From Kitasatospora sp. DSM 101779 (GTDB lineage Bacteria > Actinomycetota > Actinomycetes > Streptomycetales > Streptomycetaceae), in NCBI RefSeq assembly GCF_025655475.1, contig NZ_JAHTIK010000001.1:3069457-3133456 (forward strand): a DNA stretch of 64,000 nucleotides, in the 5' to 3' direction. Positions within the stretch are counted from its first letter, which is position 1, and each line of letters begins with the position of its first letter. Under the pieces are notes generated by a model. It was not told the DNA's origin and made no database searches. It saw only the letters and a list, made by a program, of their open reading frames with translations. A program made the translations under genes and the position numbers. Of the stretch, positions 44,758-55,404 are shown one piece after another.

Positions 44758-46140
44758 GTGGCCATCAGCGTCTTCGACCTCTTCTCCGTCGGCATCGGGC
44801 CGTCCAGCTCGCACACCGTGGGCCCGATGCGCGCGGCCCGGATGTTCGCCCGCCGCCTGCACTCGGAGGGGCTGCTCGAGAGCACCGCCTCCGTCCGGGC
44901 CGAGCTCTTCGGCTCGCTCGGCGCCACCGGCCACGGCCACGGCACCCCCAAGGCCGTCCTGCTGGGCCTGGAGGGCAACTCCCCGCGCACGGTCGACGTC
45001 GACCAGGCCGACCTGGACGTCGAGCGCATCGAGCGCGACAAGCGGCTGCGGCTGCTCGCCCAGGACAAGGACGTCCAGCACGAGATCGCCTTCGACCCGG
45101 CGACCCAGCTGGTGCTACACCGCCGCCGCTCGCTGCCGTACCACGCCAACGGCATGACCCTGGCCGCGTACGACGAGGCCGGCGCGCCCGTCCTGGAGAA
45201 GACCTACTACTCGGTCGGCGGCGGCTTCGTCGTCGACGAGGACGCGATAGGCGCCGACCGGGTCAAGCCGGACGACACCGCGCTGCGCTACCCCTTCCGC
45301 ACCGGCGAGGAGCTGCTGCGGCTCACCCGCGAGACCGGCCTGTCCATCTCCGGCCTGATGCTGGAGAACGAGAAGGCCTGGCGCAGCGAGGCCGAGATCC
45401 GGGCCGGGCTCCTGGAGATCTGGCACGTCATGCAGGAGTGCGTCGCGGCCGGCCTCGGCCGCGAGGGCATCCTGCCGGGCGGGCTCAAGGTCCGCCGCCG
45501 GGCCGCCTCGGGCGCCCGGGCGCTGCGCGCCGAGGGCATCGGCCCGGCCAACGCGATGGAGTGGGTGACCCTCTACGCGATGGCGGTGAACGAGGAGAAC
45601 GCCTCCGGCCGCCGGGTGGTCACCGCACCGACCAACGGAGCCGCGGGCATCGTCCCGGCCGTGCTGCACTACTACCTGAACTTCGTGCCCGGCGCCGACG
45701 ACGACGGCATCGTGCGCTTCCTGCTGGCGGCCGGCGCGATCGGCATGCTCTTCAAGGAGAACGCCTCGATCTCCGGCGCCGAGGTCGGCTGCCAGGGCGA
45801 GGTCGGCTCGGCCTGCTCGATGGCGGCGGGCGGCCTCGCCGAGGTGCTCGGCGGCACCCCCGAGCAGGTCGAGAACGCCGCGGAGATCGGCATCGAGCAC
45901 AACCTCGGCCTGACCTGCGACCCGGTCGGCGGCCTGGTGCAGATCCCCTGCATCGAGCGGAACGGCATGGCCTCGGTGAAGGCCGTCACCGCGGCGCGGA
46001 TGGCGCTGCGCGGCGACGGCCGGCACCACGTCTCCCTCGACAAGGCGATCAAGACCATGAAGGAGACCGGCGCCGACATGAAGATCAAGTACAAGGAGAC
46101 CTCGCGCGGCGGCCTCGCCGTGAACGTCATCGAGTGCTGA
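44758..46140 (+). CDS. sdaA: L-serine ammonia-lyase (iron-sulfur type)
   Basis: SdaA converts L-serine to pyruvate and ammonia. The 460 residues unite the beta and alpha parts in one chain: [20 protein letters not shown] at the start, then the catalytic half with [13 protein letters not shown]. The three conserved cysteines expected to bind the [4Fe-4S] cluster are C345 (VGCQGEVG), C387 (LTCDPVGG) and C398 (QIPCIERN). GTG 44758 follows AAGGACG. It is downstream of glyA but behind a strong hairpin, so transcription may be separate. It completes a route from glycine to pyruvate. Confidence 0.96.
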   Translation: MAISVFDLFSVGIGPSSSHTVGPMRAARMFARRLHSEGLLESTASVRAELFGSLGATGHGHGTPKAVLLGLEGNSPRTVDVDQADLDVERIERDKRLRLLAQDKDVQHEIAFDPATQLVLHRRRSLPYHANGMTLAAYDEAGAPVLEKTYYSVGGGFVVDEDAIGADRVKPDDTALRYPFRTGEELLRLTRETGLSISGLMLENEKAWRSEAEIRAGLLEIWHVMQECVAAGLGREGILPGGLKVRRRAASGARALRAEGIGPANAMEWVTLYAMAVNEENASGRRVVTAPTNGAAGIVPAVLHYYLNFVPGADDDGIVRFLLAAGAIGMLFKENASISGAEVGCQGEVGSACSMAAGGLAEVLGGTPEQVENAAEIGIEHNLGLTCDPVGGLVQIPCIERNGMASVKAVTAARMALRGDGRHHVSLDKAIKTMKETGADMKIKYKETSRGGLAVNVIEC

Positions 46141-46469
46141 CCGGGCCGGGCGCCGCCCCGACCGTGAGGCCACTTCGGGCCACAGCGCCGGACGGCAAGC
46201 ATTCATAGGCCGTTCATCCGGGTTTGGTACGTCTTCGAAGGTTACAGAGGGTCTGCACCTTTGGATCGATTTGTCCAGACCGGTCCCGGCATGCGACAGT
46301 AGAGGCATTCCACGGCCTCCACCGACCCGGTTCGGCCGTTTCCACCGCGAGGCGCGCACCCCCTTGGCCGCGTGGTGACGCGCACGGGCCCCCGACGCCG
46401 CACACCGAGCGGCACGGGGGCCCTGCTCATGTCGGGGCCCCGCCGGTGTCCGGGGCCGCGCCCACCGCG
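46141..46469. other. 329-base convergent intergenic region with terminator and possible small RNA
   Basis: No supported protein gene. A two-part hairpin (GGGCCCCCG 46386-46394 with CGGGGGCCC 46415-46423, and GCCGC/GCGGC inside it) lies between convergent sdaA and the ATPase gene and is a good bidirectional terminator. It is about 245 bases from sdaA. The stretch between (46200-46320) is AT-rich for this genome, contains TTGTCC (46271-46276) and TAGAGG (46301-46306 with imperfect spacing), and could be the promoter of a ~120-base untranslated RNA ending at the hairpin. That is a suggestion only. Confidence 0.4.
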
Positions 46470-47018
46470 TCAGGCGGCGCGCTCGCGCACCCGCAGCTCG
46501 CACCAGACGGACTTGCCGCGCGGCAGCAGGTCCGCGCCCCAGCGGTCCGACACCGCGTCGACCAGCACCAGCCCGTGGCCGTTCTCCGCTCCGCCGCGCT
46601 CGGCCGCCACGATCATGCAGGGCAGCGCCCGCGAGGAGTCCCGGACCTCGATCCGCACCCAGCCCGGGCGGCGGGCCATCTTCAGGCCGACGGTGCGCCC
46701 CCCGGCGTGCCGGACGGCGTTGGCGACCAGCTCGCCGGCCAGCAGCTCGCCGGCGTCCCGCTGGTGCACCAGCTCCCAGGCGCGGAGCACGGCGACGACC
46801 AGCCGGCGGGCGATCCCCGCCGACTCGGGCCGGGAGGGCAGCCGCACCTCCTCCTCGGCCGCCGGGTCGCGCAGCCGCTCGAAGGCGGCCTGCTCCAGCT
46901 CGTCCGCGGTCAGCCGCTCCAGGGCCGCCAGCGCGAGGCCGCGGCTGGCCGACGCATCGTCACCGGCCGTGCCGAGCACCCGATTCGACGCCTGGTCCGC
47001 CTCACGCCATCCCGCCAT
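46470..47018 (-). CDS. RsbW-like ATP-binding (anti-sigma factor type) protein
   Basis: A 182-residue protein with a GHKL ATPase domain of the HATPase_c_3/RsbW type common in Streptomyces. The N box is ELVANAVRHAGG, and the G box is ENGHGLVLVDAVSDRWG; the end SVWCELRV is the usual last strand. An N-terminal helical extension of ~55 residues (ALERLTADELEQAAFERL) is not part of the kinase core. Such proteins often inhibit sigma factors or phosphorylate anti-anti-sigma partners; neither is encoded next to it. ATG 47018 is chosen, but ATG 47030 or 47027 would add four or three residues and none has a clear ribosome site. Confidence 0.82.
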   Translation of the reverse strand: MAGWREADQASNRVLGTAGDDASASRGLALAALERLTADELEQAAFERLRDPAAEEEVRLPSRPESAGIARRLVVAVLRAWELVHQRDAGELLAGELVANAVRHAGGRTVGLKMARRPGWVRIEVRDSSRALPCMIVAAERGGAENGHGLVLVDAVSDRWGADLLPRGKSVWCELRVRERAA

Positions 47019-47110
47019 GGCGCCCATCATTGCGGAACGCATGCGGGTGCGTACGGACAATGAGCAAACGATCACGGCGGGGGACATATGACAGCGGCAC
47101 GCCTGACGGC

Positions 47111-48313
47111 CTACCAGGCAGTCCAGGGCACGTTCCACCCGCTCAGGCCGTTCTCGCCGGAGACCTGCGGGCCCTTGGAATTCACCACGGTGACGACGTC
47201 GCCGATCATTGACGCGTTGTAGAAGCGGCCGGCGTCGGTGCCGTCGCTGCCGTAGCGGGTGTCGGCGATGCCGATGCAGCCGTGGCTGGCGTTGGCCCGG
47301 CCCATCGAGCCGATCGCCCAGGAGTTGCCGTGCACGTAGGTGCCGGTGTCGGTCAGCCGCATGGCGTGCGGCACGTCGTCCAGGTCGTACTCGTCGCCGG
47401 CCCGGATGCCGCTGACGCCGTTGGAGGACATCCGCGTCTTGCGGGCCATCTCCTCGATGACCATCGCGCCGTTGAAGCTGTCGAAACCGGCCTTGCCGGC
47501 GGTGAACTTCACGGTGTCCACGGTCTGCCCGTTCTCCACCACGGTCATCCGGTGGGTGGCGACGTCCGCCGTGCTCACCCGGGAGCGGCCGATGGTGACG
47601 TGGTCCTCGCCGTCGGTGTCGCCGTACACGCCGGGGGCCAGCTCGGCGCTCTTCAACCGGTACCTCACCGTCACCTTGGTGCCCGGCTTCCAGTACTCCG
47701 CCGGGCGGAAGTCGACCCGGTCGTCGCCGAACCAGTGCGGCTTCACCGCGGTGCCGTCGGAGGTCTCGAAGACCACCGCCCGCTCCGCCTCGGCGCGGTT
47801 CTGCACCGCCTTGCGGAAGCGCAGCGACACGATCATGCCGACGCCGTAGGTCTGCCCGTCGTCGACGTTGACGTAGGAGCCGTTCTTCTTGGCCGGGGTG
47901 AGCGTGGTGAAGCCGCTCTCCGCGGTCGTCACGAGGCCGTTCGGATCGGTGGCCCGTGCCGTCACCGTGTACTGCTCGGAGACGGCGAGCGCGGCGGCGG
48001 GCGTCCAGCTGAGGCCGTCGGCGGCGAGCGCACCGGTCACCTCCCGGCCGTCCTTGCCGGTGACCTTGACGGCGGTCAGCTTCCCTCCGGTCGCGGTGAC
48101 CTTGAGCGCCCCGGACGGCTTGACGTCGGTGGCGCCGCTCTTCGGCTCGATGGCCACGACCGCGGCCGGGACGGTGGGCCGCGGCCGGGCGGCCGTCGTC
48201 CCCGCGGCGGACGCCGCACCTCCCGGCGACCCGGACGGACCGCAGGCCGCGGCCGTCAGTACCAGTGCTCCCCCGAGCAGCCCCGCCGTCAGACCTCTGC
48301 GCACCGACCCCAT
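47111..48313 (-). CDS. L,D-transpeptidase lipoprotein 1
   Basis: A 400-residue surface enzyme expected to make 3-3 cross-links in peptidoglycan. It has a signal peptide with lipobox TAAAC, two Ig-like domains (~50-145 and ~150-240) and a YkuD catalytic domain with the HGN...SHGC motif: H328, H344 and nucleophile C346. The C-terminal end is GLSGWNVPWTAW, conserved in the two neighbours. ATG 48313 follows GGAGGGG. It is the last of three tandem paralogues on the minus strand. The overall layout equals the actinobacterial class B LdtMt2-like enzymes, which resist most penicillins but not carbapenems. Confidence 0.92.
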   Translation of the reverse strand: MGSVRRGLTAGLLGGALVLTAAACGPSGSPGGAASAAGTTAARPRPTVPAAVVAIEPKSGATDVKPSGALKVTATGGKLTAVKVTGKDGREVTGALAADGLSWTPAAALAVSEQYTVTARATDPNGLVTTAESGFTTLTPAKKNGSYVNVDDGQTYGVGMIVSLRFRKAVQNRAEAERAVVFETSDGTAVKPHWFGDDRVDFRPAEYWKPGTKVTVRYRLKSAELAPGVYGDTDGEDHVTIGRSRVSTADVATHRMTVVENGQTVDTVKFTAGKAGFDSFNGAMVIEEMARKTRMSSNGVSGIRAGDEYDLDDVPHAMRLTDTGTYVHGNSWAIGSMGRANASHGCIGIADTRYGSDGTDAGRFYNASMIGDVVTVVNSKGPQVSGENGLSGWNVPWTAW

Positions 48314-48430
48314 TGCCGGCCCCCCCTCCGAACCTGCCGCGCGCTCCCCGGCGCGGTACCCACCGAATACACGCTCCGAGCGGGGCCGGGGTTGCGGCCC
48401 GCAGCGCGACGATCCGGTCACGAACCTGCA

Positions 48431-48465
48431 ACGGCCCGGCCGCTCACGGGGAGCGGCCGGGCCGT
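48431..48465 (-). terminator. Terminator after L,D-transpeptidase 2
   Basis: A perfect 15-bp stem (48431-48445 with 48451-48465, loop ACGGG) lies 38 bases beyond the second transpeptidase gene, so transpeptidase 1 is probably transcribed separately. Confidence 0.8.
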
Positions 48466-48502
48466 CGCGGGAACCGCCGGGCGCCGGGCAGTGGGGTGCG
48501 GC

Positions 48503-49792
48503 CTACCAGTTGCTCCAGGGGAGCGTCCAGCCGCTGAGGCCGTTGTCCGGGGAGACCGTGCGGCCCTTGGCGTTGACGATCTTCACCACGTCGCCGACCA
48601 GCGAGCTGTTGAAGAAGGTGCCGGCCGAGGAGGACTCGCTGCCGCCCCTGACGTCCTTCAGGCCGATGCAGCCGTGGCTGGCGTTCGACTTGCCGAAGGC
48701 GTTGCCCCAGTAGTTGCCGTGCACGTAGGTGCCCGTGGTGGTGAGGCGCATCGCGTGCGGCACGTCCGGGACGTCGTACTCGTCGCCCTTGACGTTGGCC
48801 ACGGTGGCCGAGTTCATCCGGGTCACCTTCTCCTTGCTGGAGATGACCATGGTGCCGTTCCAGGACGGGTTCTGGTCGTTGCCCGCGGTGATCGGGATGC
48901 TCTTGGTGGCGCCGCCGCCGTTCGCCACCGTCATCATGTGCTTGGCCGCGTCGACGGTGCTGACCTGGTAGCGGCCGATGGTGAACGGCTCGTCGCGGTC
49001 CACGTCGCCGTAGACGCCCGGGGAGACCTCGACGCTCTTCAGCCGGTACTTGACGGTCACCTTGGTGCCGGGCTTCCAGTACTCCGCCGGGCGGAAGTCC
49101 AGTCGCTGCGCGCCGAACCAGTGGCCCTTCACGGTGGTGCCGTCGCTGGCCTCGACGGTGATGCCGTTGACGACGGCGTCCTTGTTCTTGACCGGCTTGC
49201 TGAACGCCACCGAGACGATCATGCCGACGCCGTAGGTGCCGTTGTCGGCGATGTTGTCGTTGGTCGCGACCTTCTTCGCCGGGGTCAGCGTGGTGAAGCC
49301 GGAGGAGATCGCGGCGGGCAGGCCGGCGTCGTCCTTGGCCTGCGCGTTGACGGTGTAGGCCATGCCGACCGCGAGCGGCGCGCTCGGCTTCCAGCTGAGG
49401 CCGTCGGTGGCGATGGTGCCGGCGACCGCCTTGTCGTTCTTGTCCTTCACCTCGACGGAGGTGAGCTTGCCGCTCGCCACCGTCACGGTCAGGCCGTTCG
49501 GCTGGACGTCGGTGGCGCCGTCCTTGGCGCTGACGGTGAGCACCGCGGCGGACGCCTTGGGGGCGGCCTGCGTGGTGGAGCCGCCACCTCCGCCGCCCGT
49601 GCCGGCCGCGTTCGCGCTCGCCCCGCCCGAACCCCCGGAGCCGCCCGAGCCGCCGTCGTTGCAGGCGGCGGTGAACAGCAGCACGCCGCCCATGGCCAGC
49701 GCGACGGCCGCGGTGCGGGCGGTACGACCGGTGCGGCCGGCGCCGGCCGCACCTCTGACTATCGCGGCCTCGGCCGCCTGAACCGGCTTCAC
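48503..49792 (-). CDS. L,D-transpeptidase lipoprotein 2
   Basis: A 429-residue paralogue of the neighbouring transpeptidases. A long basic N-tail precedes the signal segment and lipobox FTAAC; a Gly/Ser-rich linker of ~40 residues follows, probably spanning the wall. The Ig-like domains and YkuD domain follow, with H358, H373 and the catalytic C375 in ASHGCIGL. The end is GLSGWTLPWSNW. Start is GTG 49792, nine bases behind GGAG. It is the closest relative of transpeptidase 1 by eye (long shared stretches such as DFRPAEYWKPGTKVTV). Confidence 0.92.
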   Translation of the reverse strand: MKPVQAAEAAIVRGAAGAGRTGRTARTAAVALAMGGVLLFTAACNDGGSGGSGGSGGASANAAGTGGGGGGSTTQAAPKASAAVLTVSAKDGATDVQPNGLTVTVASGKLTSVEVKDKNDKAVAGTIATDGLSWKPSAPLAVGMAYTVNAQAKDDAGLPAAISSGFTTLTPAKKVATNDNIADNGTYGVGMIVSVAFSKPVKNKDAVVNGITVEASDGTTVKGHWFGAQRLDFRPAEYWKPGTKVTVKYRLKSVEVSPGVYGDVDRDEPFTIGRYQVSTVDAAKHMMTVANGGGATKSIPITAGNDQNPSWNGTMVISSKEKVTRMNSATVANVKGDEYDVPDVPHAMRLTTTGTYVHGNYWGNAFGKSNASHGCIGLKDVRGGSESSSAGTFFNSSLVGDVVKIVNAKGRTVSPDNGLSGWTLPWSNW

Positions 49793-49988
49793 TCGGTTGC
49801 TCCCCTCCCGGTATCCACGCTGGATACACGCATCCACGCCCGGGTCGGTTTCACCGGGAGCCGGACGTCTTCCGCACGCCGTCGGCGCGGAACGGTCCCC
49901 GGTCCGCGCGGCACGCCAGGATAACCGCCGCAGATGAGTGAATCTTCCGCGGGTGGGGGGTGCCGGTTCGGTGAATCCCCGGCGCAGG

Positions 49989-51197
49989 TCAGCGCGGTGC
50001 GGCGCCCAGCGCACTGCCCTTCAGCCAGGCCGCCCAGGGCAGGTTCCAGCCGTTCAGGCCGTTGGACGGCTGGACGACCGCGCCGGTGTCACCGCGCACC
50101 TCCAGCACGTCGCCGACCAGGGTGTGCTCGAAGAACCAGCCGGCCGGCGAGTCCGCGTCGCCGCCCTGCCGATCGGCGATCCCGATGCAGCCGTGGCTGG
50201 TGTTGGCGGTGCCGAACACCTCGTCGTCGGCCCAGTAGTTGCCGTGCACGAAGGTGCCGGAGTCGGTCAGCCGCATCGCGTGCGGGACGTCCTTGATGTC
50301 GTACTCGTCGCCGAGGCCGACCGTCCGGGCGTTCATCCGGGTCTCCTCGAACTTCTCCGAGACGACCATGACGCCGCGGTAGGTGGGGTGCTGGGGGCCA
50401 CCCGCGGTGATCTTCAGGGTGCGCACCGGCGCCCCGTCCTCGCGCACCGTCAGCGTGCTGCTCGCCAGGTCGACGGTGGACACCCGAGCCCGGCCGACGG
50501 TGAACGCCACCTCCTTGGTCTGGGTGCCGAACTCGCCCGGCGCCAGCTCCACGTCCTTCAGCCGCAGGGTGACGGTCACCCGGGTGCCCGGCGCCCAGTA
50601 CGACTCGGGCCGGACGTCCAGCCGCCGGTTGCCGAACCAGTGCGCGGCGAGCGGCACCGGCGGGTCGGCGGCCACCTCGACGGCCCGCTCCGCCGCCGGA
50701 CGGTCCGCGACCGGCCGGGTGAACCGCAGCGAGACCGGCATCCCCACACCGACCAGGGCACCGTCCTCCGGGGTGACGAAGGCGGCCACGGTGTGCGCCG
50801 GACCGGCCGTCACGAAGGCGGAGTGGTGGTCGGCGCGCAGTCCGTCCGCGTCCTGGGCGACCGCGTCGACGGTGTACGGGGTGGCCGGGGTGAGCGGCTC
50901 CTCCGGGGTCCACCGGGTGCCGTCGGGAGCCGTCCGGCCGGGTACGGCCACCCCGCGGTCGTCCCGCAGCCGCACCGACAGCAGCCGCCCGTCGGCGACG
51001 GTCACGGACACCTCGGCGTCGGAGTGCACCTCCTGGGCGCCGTCCGCGGGCAGCACGGCGATCGCCGCGCGGGAGATCCGCGGCCGGCCGGCCGGTCCGC
51101 CGTCCCCGCCCGCGGCCGGTCCGCCGGTGCACCCCGCCGGCAGCGCGAGGAGCCCGGCGGCCGCCGCCACCGCCCAACGCCGTGCCACCGCGAGCAT
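49989..51197 (-). CDS. L,D-transpeptidase lipoprotein 3
   Basis: A 402-residue, more diverged paralogue. Signal peptide with lipobox LPAGC, short linker, two Ig-like domains and the YkuD domain with TSHGCIGI (C337). It keeps the typical end GLNGWNLPWAAW but adds LKGSALGAAPR behind it. Shared motifs with the other two are fewer and its codon choice shows more Arg/Asp in loops, so the duplication is older. ATG 51197 follows AAGGGG. It is divergent from glgX, with 247 bases between the two start codons. Confidence 0.92.
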   Translation of the reverse strand: MLAVARRWAVAAAAGLLALPAGCTGGPAAGGDGGPAGRPRISRAAIAVLPADGAQEVHSDAEVSVTVADGRLLSVRLRDDRGVAVPGRTAPDGTRWTPEEPLTPATPYTVDAVAQDADGLRADHHSAFVTAGPAHTVAAFVTPEDGALVGVGMPVSLRFTRPVADRPAAERAVEVAADPPVPLAAHWFGNRRLDVRPESYWAPGTRVTVTLRLKDVELAPGEFGTQTKEVAFTVGRARVSTVDLASSTLTVREDGAPVRTLKITAGGPQHPTYRGVMVVSEKFEETRMNARTVGLGDEYDIKDVPHAMRLTDSGTFVHGNYWADDEVFGTANTSHGCIGIADRQGGDADSPAGWFFEHTLVGDVLEVRGDTGAVVQPSNGLNGWNLPWAAWLKGSALGAAPR

Positions 51198-51444
51198 GCT
51201 GCCCCTTTCCCGTACACCGCTGCCCGTCCCGCCGCTGCCCGTCCCGCCGTGCGCCGTCACGCCCGGGGCGCCCGGCACCCGGTCAAACGAGGCCGCAGGG
51301 CGCCGGACACGAGCCGGCGCGCCACCCGGCGGACGCCGTCCCGTTCACCCAGCGTCACAACACGATCGGCCACGTGACACCTGCACGGGATCAGGGAACA
51401 ACTGGAGGGCGGGTACGGGACCCCCGCGCAGGGAGGGTGCGGCG

Positions 51445-53691
<2,247 letters not shown>

Positions 53692-53725
53692 CCGCGGACC
53701 GGCCCGGGCGGTCGGGCCCCGTGGC

Positions 53726-55147
53726 TCAGCCGAGCGGCCGGTTGACCTCGACGTTCTCCAGCAGCCCGAGCGCGTCGGGGACGAGCACGGCGGCCGAGTA
53801 GTAGGTGCTGACCAGGTAGGAGATGACGGCCTTGTCGTCGATGCCCATGAAGCGGACGTTGAGGCCGGGCTCGTACTCGTCGGGCAGGCCGGTCTGGTTG
53901 AGGCCGATCACGCCCTGCTCCGCCTCGCCGACGCGCATCGCGACGATCGAGGTGGTGTGGCCGCCGGTGACGGGGATCTTGCCGCAGGGCAGGATCGGCA
54001 CGCCGCGCCAGGCCGGCAGGTGGTGGCCGCCGACCTCGACGGTGCCGAAGTACAGGCCGCGCCGGTTGCACTCGCGGCCGAACGCGGCGATCGCCCGCGG
54101 GTGGGCGAACAGGTGGGTGGTCTGCCGCCGCATGCTGAGCAGCTCGTCCAGGTCGTCCGGGGTGGGCGGCCCGGAGTGGGTCTGGATCCGCTGGTCGTAG
54201 TCGGCGTTGCTGAGCAGCCCGAACTCCGGGTTGTTGACCAGCTCGTGCTCCTGGCGCTCGCGCAGGGCCTCGATGGTCAGCCGCAGCTGCTGCTCGGTCT
54301 GGTTCATCGGCTTGTTGTAGAGGTCGGCGACCCGGGAGTGCACCCGCAGCACCGTCTGCGCGACGCTCAGCTCGTACTCGCGCGGGGCGAGTTCGTAGTC
54401 GACGAAGGTGGCCGGCAGCTCGTGCTCGCCGGTGTGGCCGGCGGACATCTCGATCGCGGCCTCGCCGTGGCTGTTCTGCGGCCGGTGCCCGTTGCCGGAG
54501 AGGCCCTGGACGTGGTCGCGCAGCTGCTGGTACTCCGCGGCGACCAGCTGGTACGCCTGGTGGGGCAGGGCCAGCACGGTGACCGCGGTCGCCGCCTTGG
54601 CGGTGAAGTCCCAGTCTCCGTCGAGCCCGCCGAGCACGTGGCCGCCGAAGGACGCGCCGTCGGCCAGCACGCCGAGGACGGTCTCCTCGCCGTACTTGCC
54701 GGCGCCGATCTGCTCCACCTTGCCGTGCGCGATCAGGTAGACGTGGTCGGCCGGGCGGCCGCGCTCGACGATCACCTGGCCGGGCTCGAACTCCTGCTGG
54801 ACGAAGCGGCCGGCGAGGGCGCCGAGCGCCAGCGGCTCGTCGAAGCCGCGCAGCAGCGGCAGCTCGCCGAGCTCCGCGGGGACGACCTGGACCCGGGAAC
54901 CGGTCTTCACGAAGGTCAGCCGGCCGTCGCCGACGGCGTAGCTCAGCCGCCGGTTGACCCGGTAGGTGCCGCCGGACACCCGGACCCACGGCAGTGCCTT
55001 GAGCAGCCACCGCGAGCTGATCTCCTGCATCTGCGGTTGCGACTTGGTGGTGGTGGCGAGGTTGCGCGCCGCCGCCGTGCTGAGGCTGAGCTGGATCCGG
55101 TCCTGTGCGCCGGCCGGCTGCGGCGCGGGCTGTGTCTCGACCGTCAT
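53726..55147 (-). CDS. Family 2B encapsulin shell protein with cNMP-binding-like insert
   Basis: A 473-residue protein that I recognise as a family 2 encapsulin (SrpI-like HK97-fold shell), subtype 2B. The N-arm (1-40, [21 protein letters not shown]) and the E-loop strands [11 protein letters not shown] precede a cyclic-nucleotide-binding-like domain inserted at ~95-215 ([24 protein letters not shown]). The shell fold resumes with [48 protein letters not shown], then the P- and A-domain segments ending [11 protein letters not shown] 55147 follows GAGAGGTG. Known 2B cargos (terpene cyclases, polyprenyl transferases, xylulokinase-like or desulfurase proteins) are not adjacent. In the insert the canonical Glu and Arg of the phosphate-binding cassette are replaced. 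Confidence 0.88.
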   Translation of the reverse strand: MTVETQPAPQPAGAQDRIQLSLSTAAARNLATTTKSQPQMQEISSRWLLKALPWVRVSGGTYRVNRRLSYAVGDGRLTFVKTGSRVQVVPAELGELPLLRGFDEPLALGALAGRFVQQEFEPGQVIVERGRPADHVYLIAHGKVEQIGAGKYGEETVLGVLADGASFGGHVLGGLDGDWDFTAKAATAVTVLALPHQAYQLVAAEYQQLRDHVQGLSGNGHRPQNSHGEAAIEMSAGHTGEHELPATFVDYELAPREYELSVAQTVLRVHSRVADLYNKPMNQTEQQLRLTIEALRERQEHELVNNPEFGLLSNADYDQRIQTHSGPPTPDDLDELLSMRRQTTHLFAHPRAIAAFGRECNRRGLYFGTVEVGGHHLPAWRGVPILPCGKIPVTGGHTTSIVAMRVGEAEQGVIGLNQTGLPDEYEPGLNVRFMGIDDKAVISYLVSTYYSAAVLVPDALGLLENVEVNRPLG

Positions 55148-55252
55148 GGGACACCTCTCGAACGTCGTGGGAGGCCGCCATGGCAGGTCGGCGGCCACTC
55201 TCCGCACACGGATCACATCGCACGGCCGCACCCGGACGGCCGAGGCGCGCGC

Positions 55253-55304
55253 GGTGCCCGGGTGCCACGGATGCACTCGAATGGCCGCACGCCCCCCGGG
55301 CACC
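55253..55304. promoter_or_regulatory. Inverted repeat between the encapsulin and ABC exporter genes
   Basis: GGTGCCCGGG (55253-55262) and CCCGGGCACC (55295-55304) are perfect 10-bp arms, 32 bases apart, about 100 bases from both divergent start codons. GGTGCC is also directly repeated in the left arm. It could bind a regulator of either gene. Confidence 0.35.
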
Positions 55305-55404
55305 TCCTGCGCTGCGCGCGACCTCGGACGGTCCGGCCGGAACCCGACGTCAGGTGCGAAAAACCGGATGAGAAATGACCGGGCAACGCCTACCCTCGGC
55401 CGCG

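Noticed and set aside
46224-47063. 279-codon plus-strand frame after sdaA
   Set aside because: Most of it is antisense to the RsbW-like gene, the translation is low complexity and the start lacks a ribosome site. The intergenic part is better explained as terminator or RNA.
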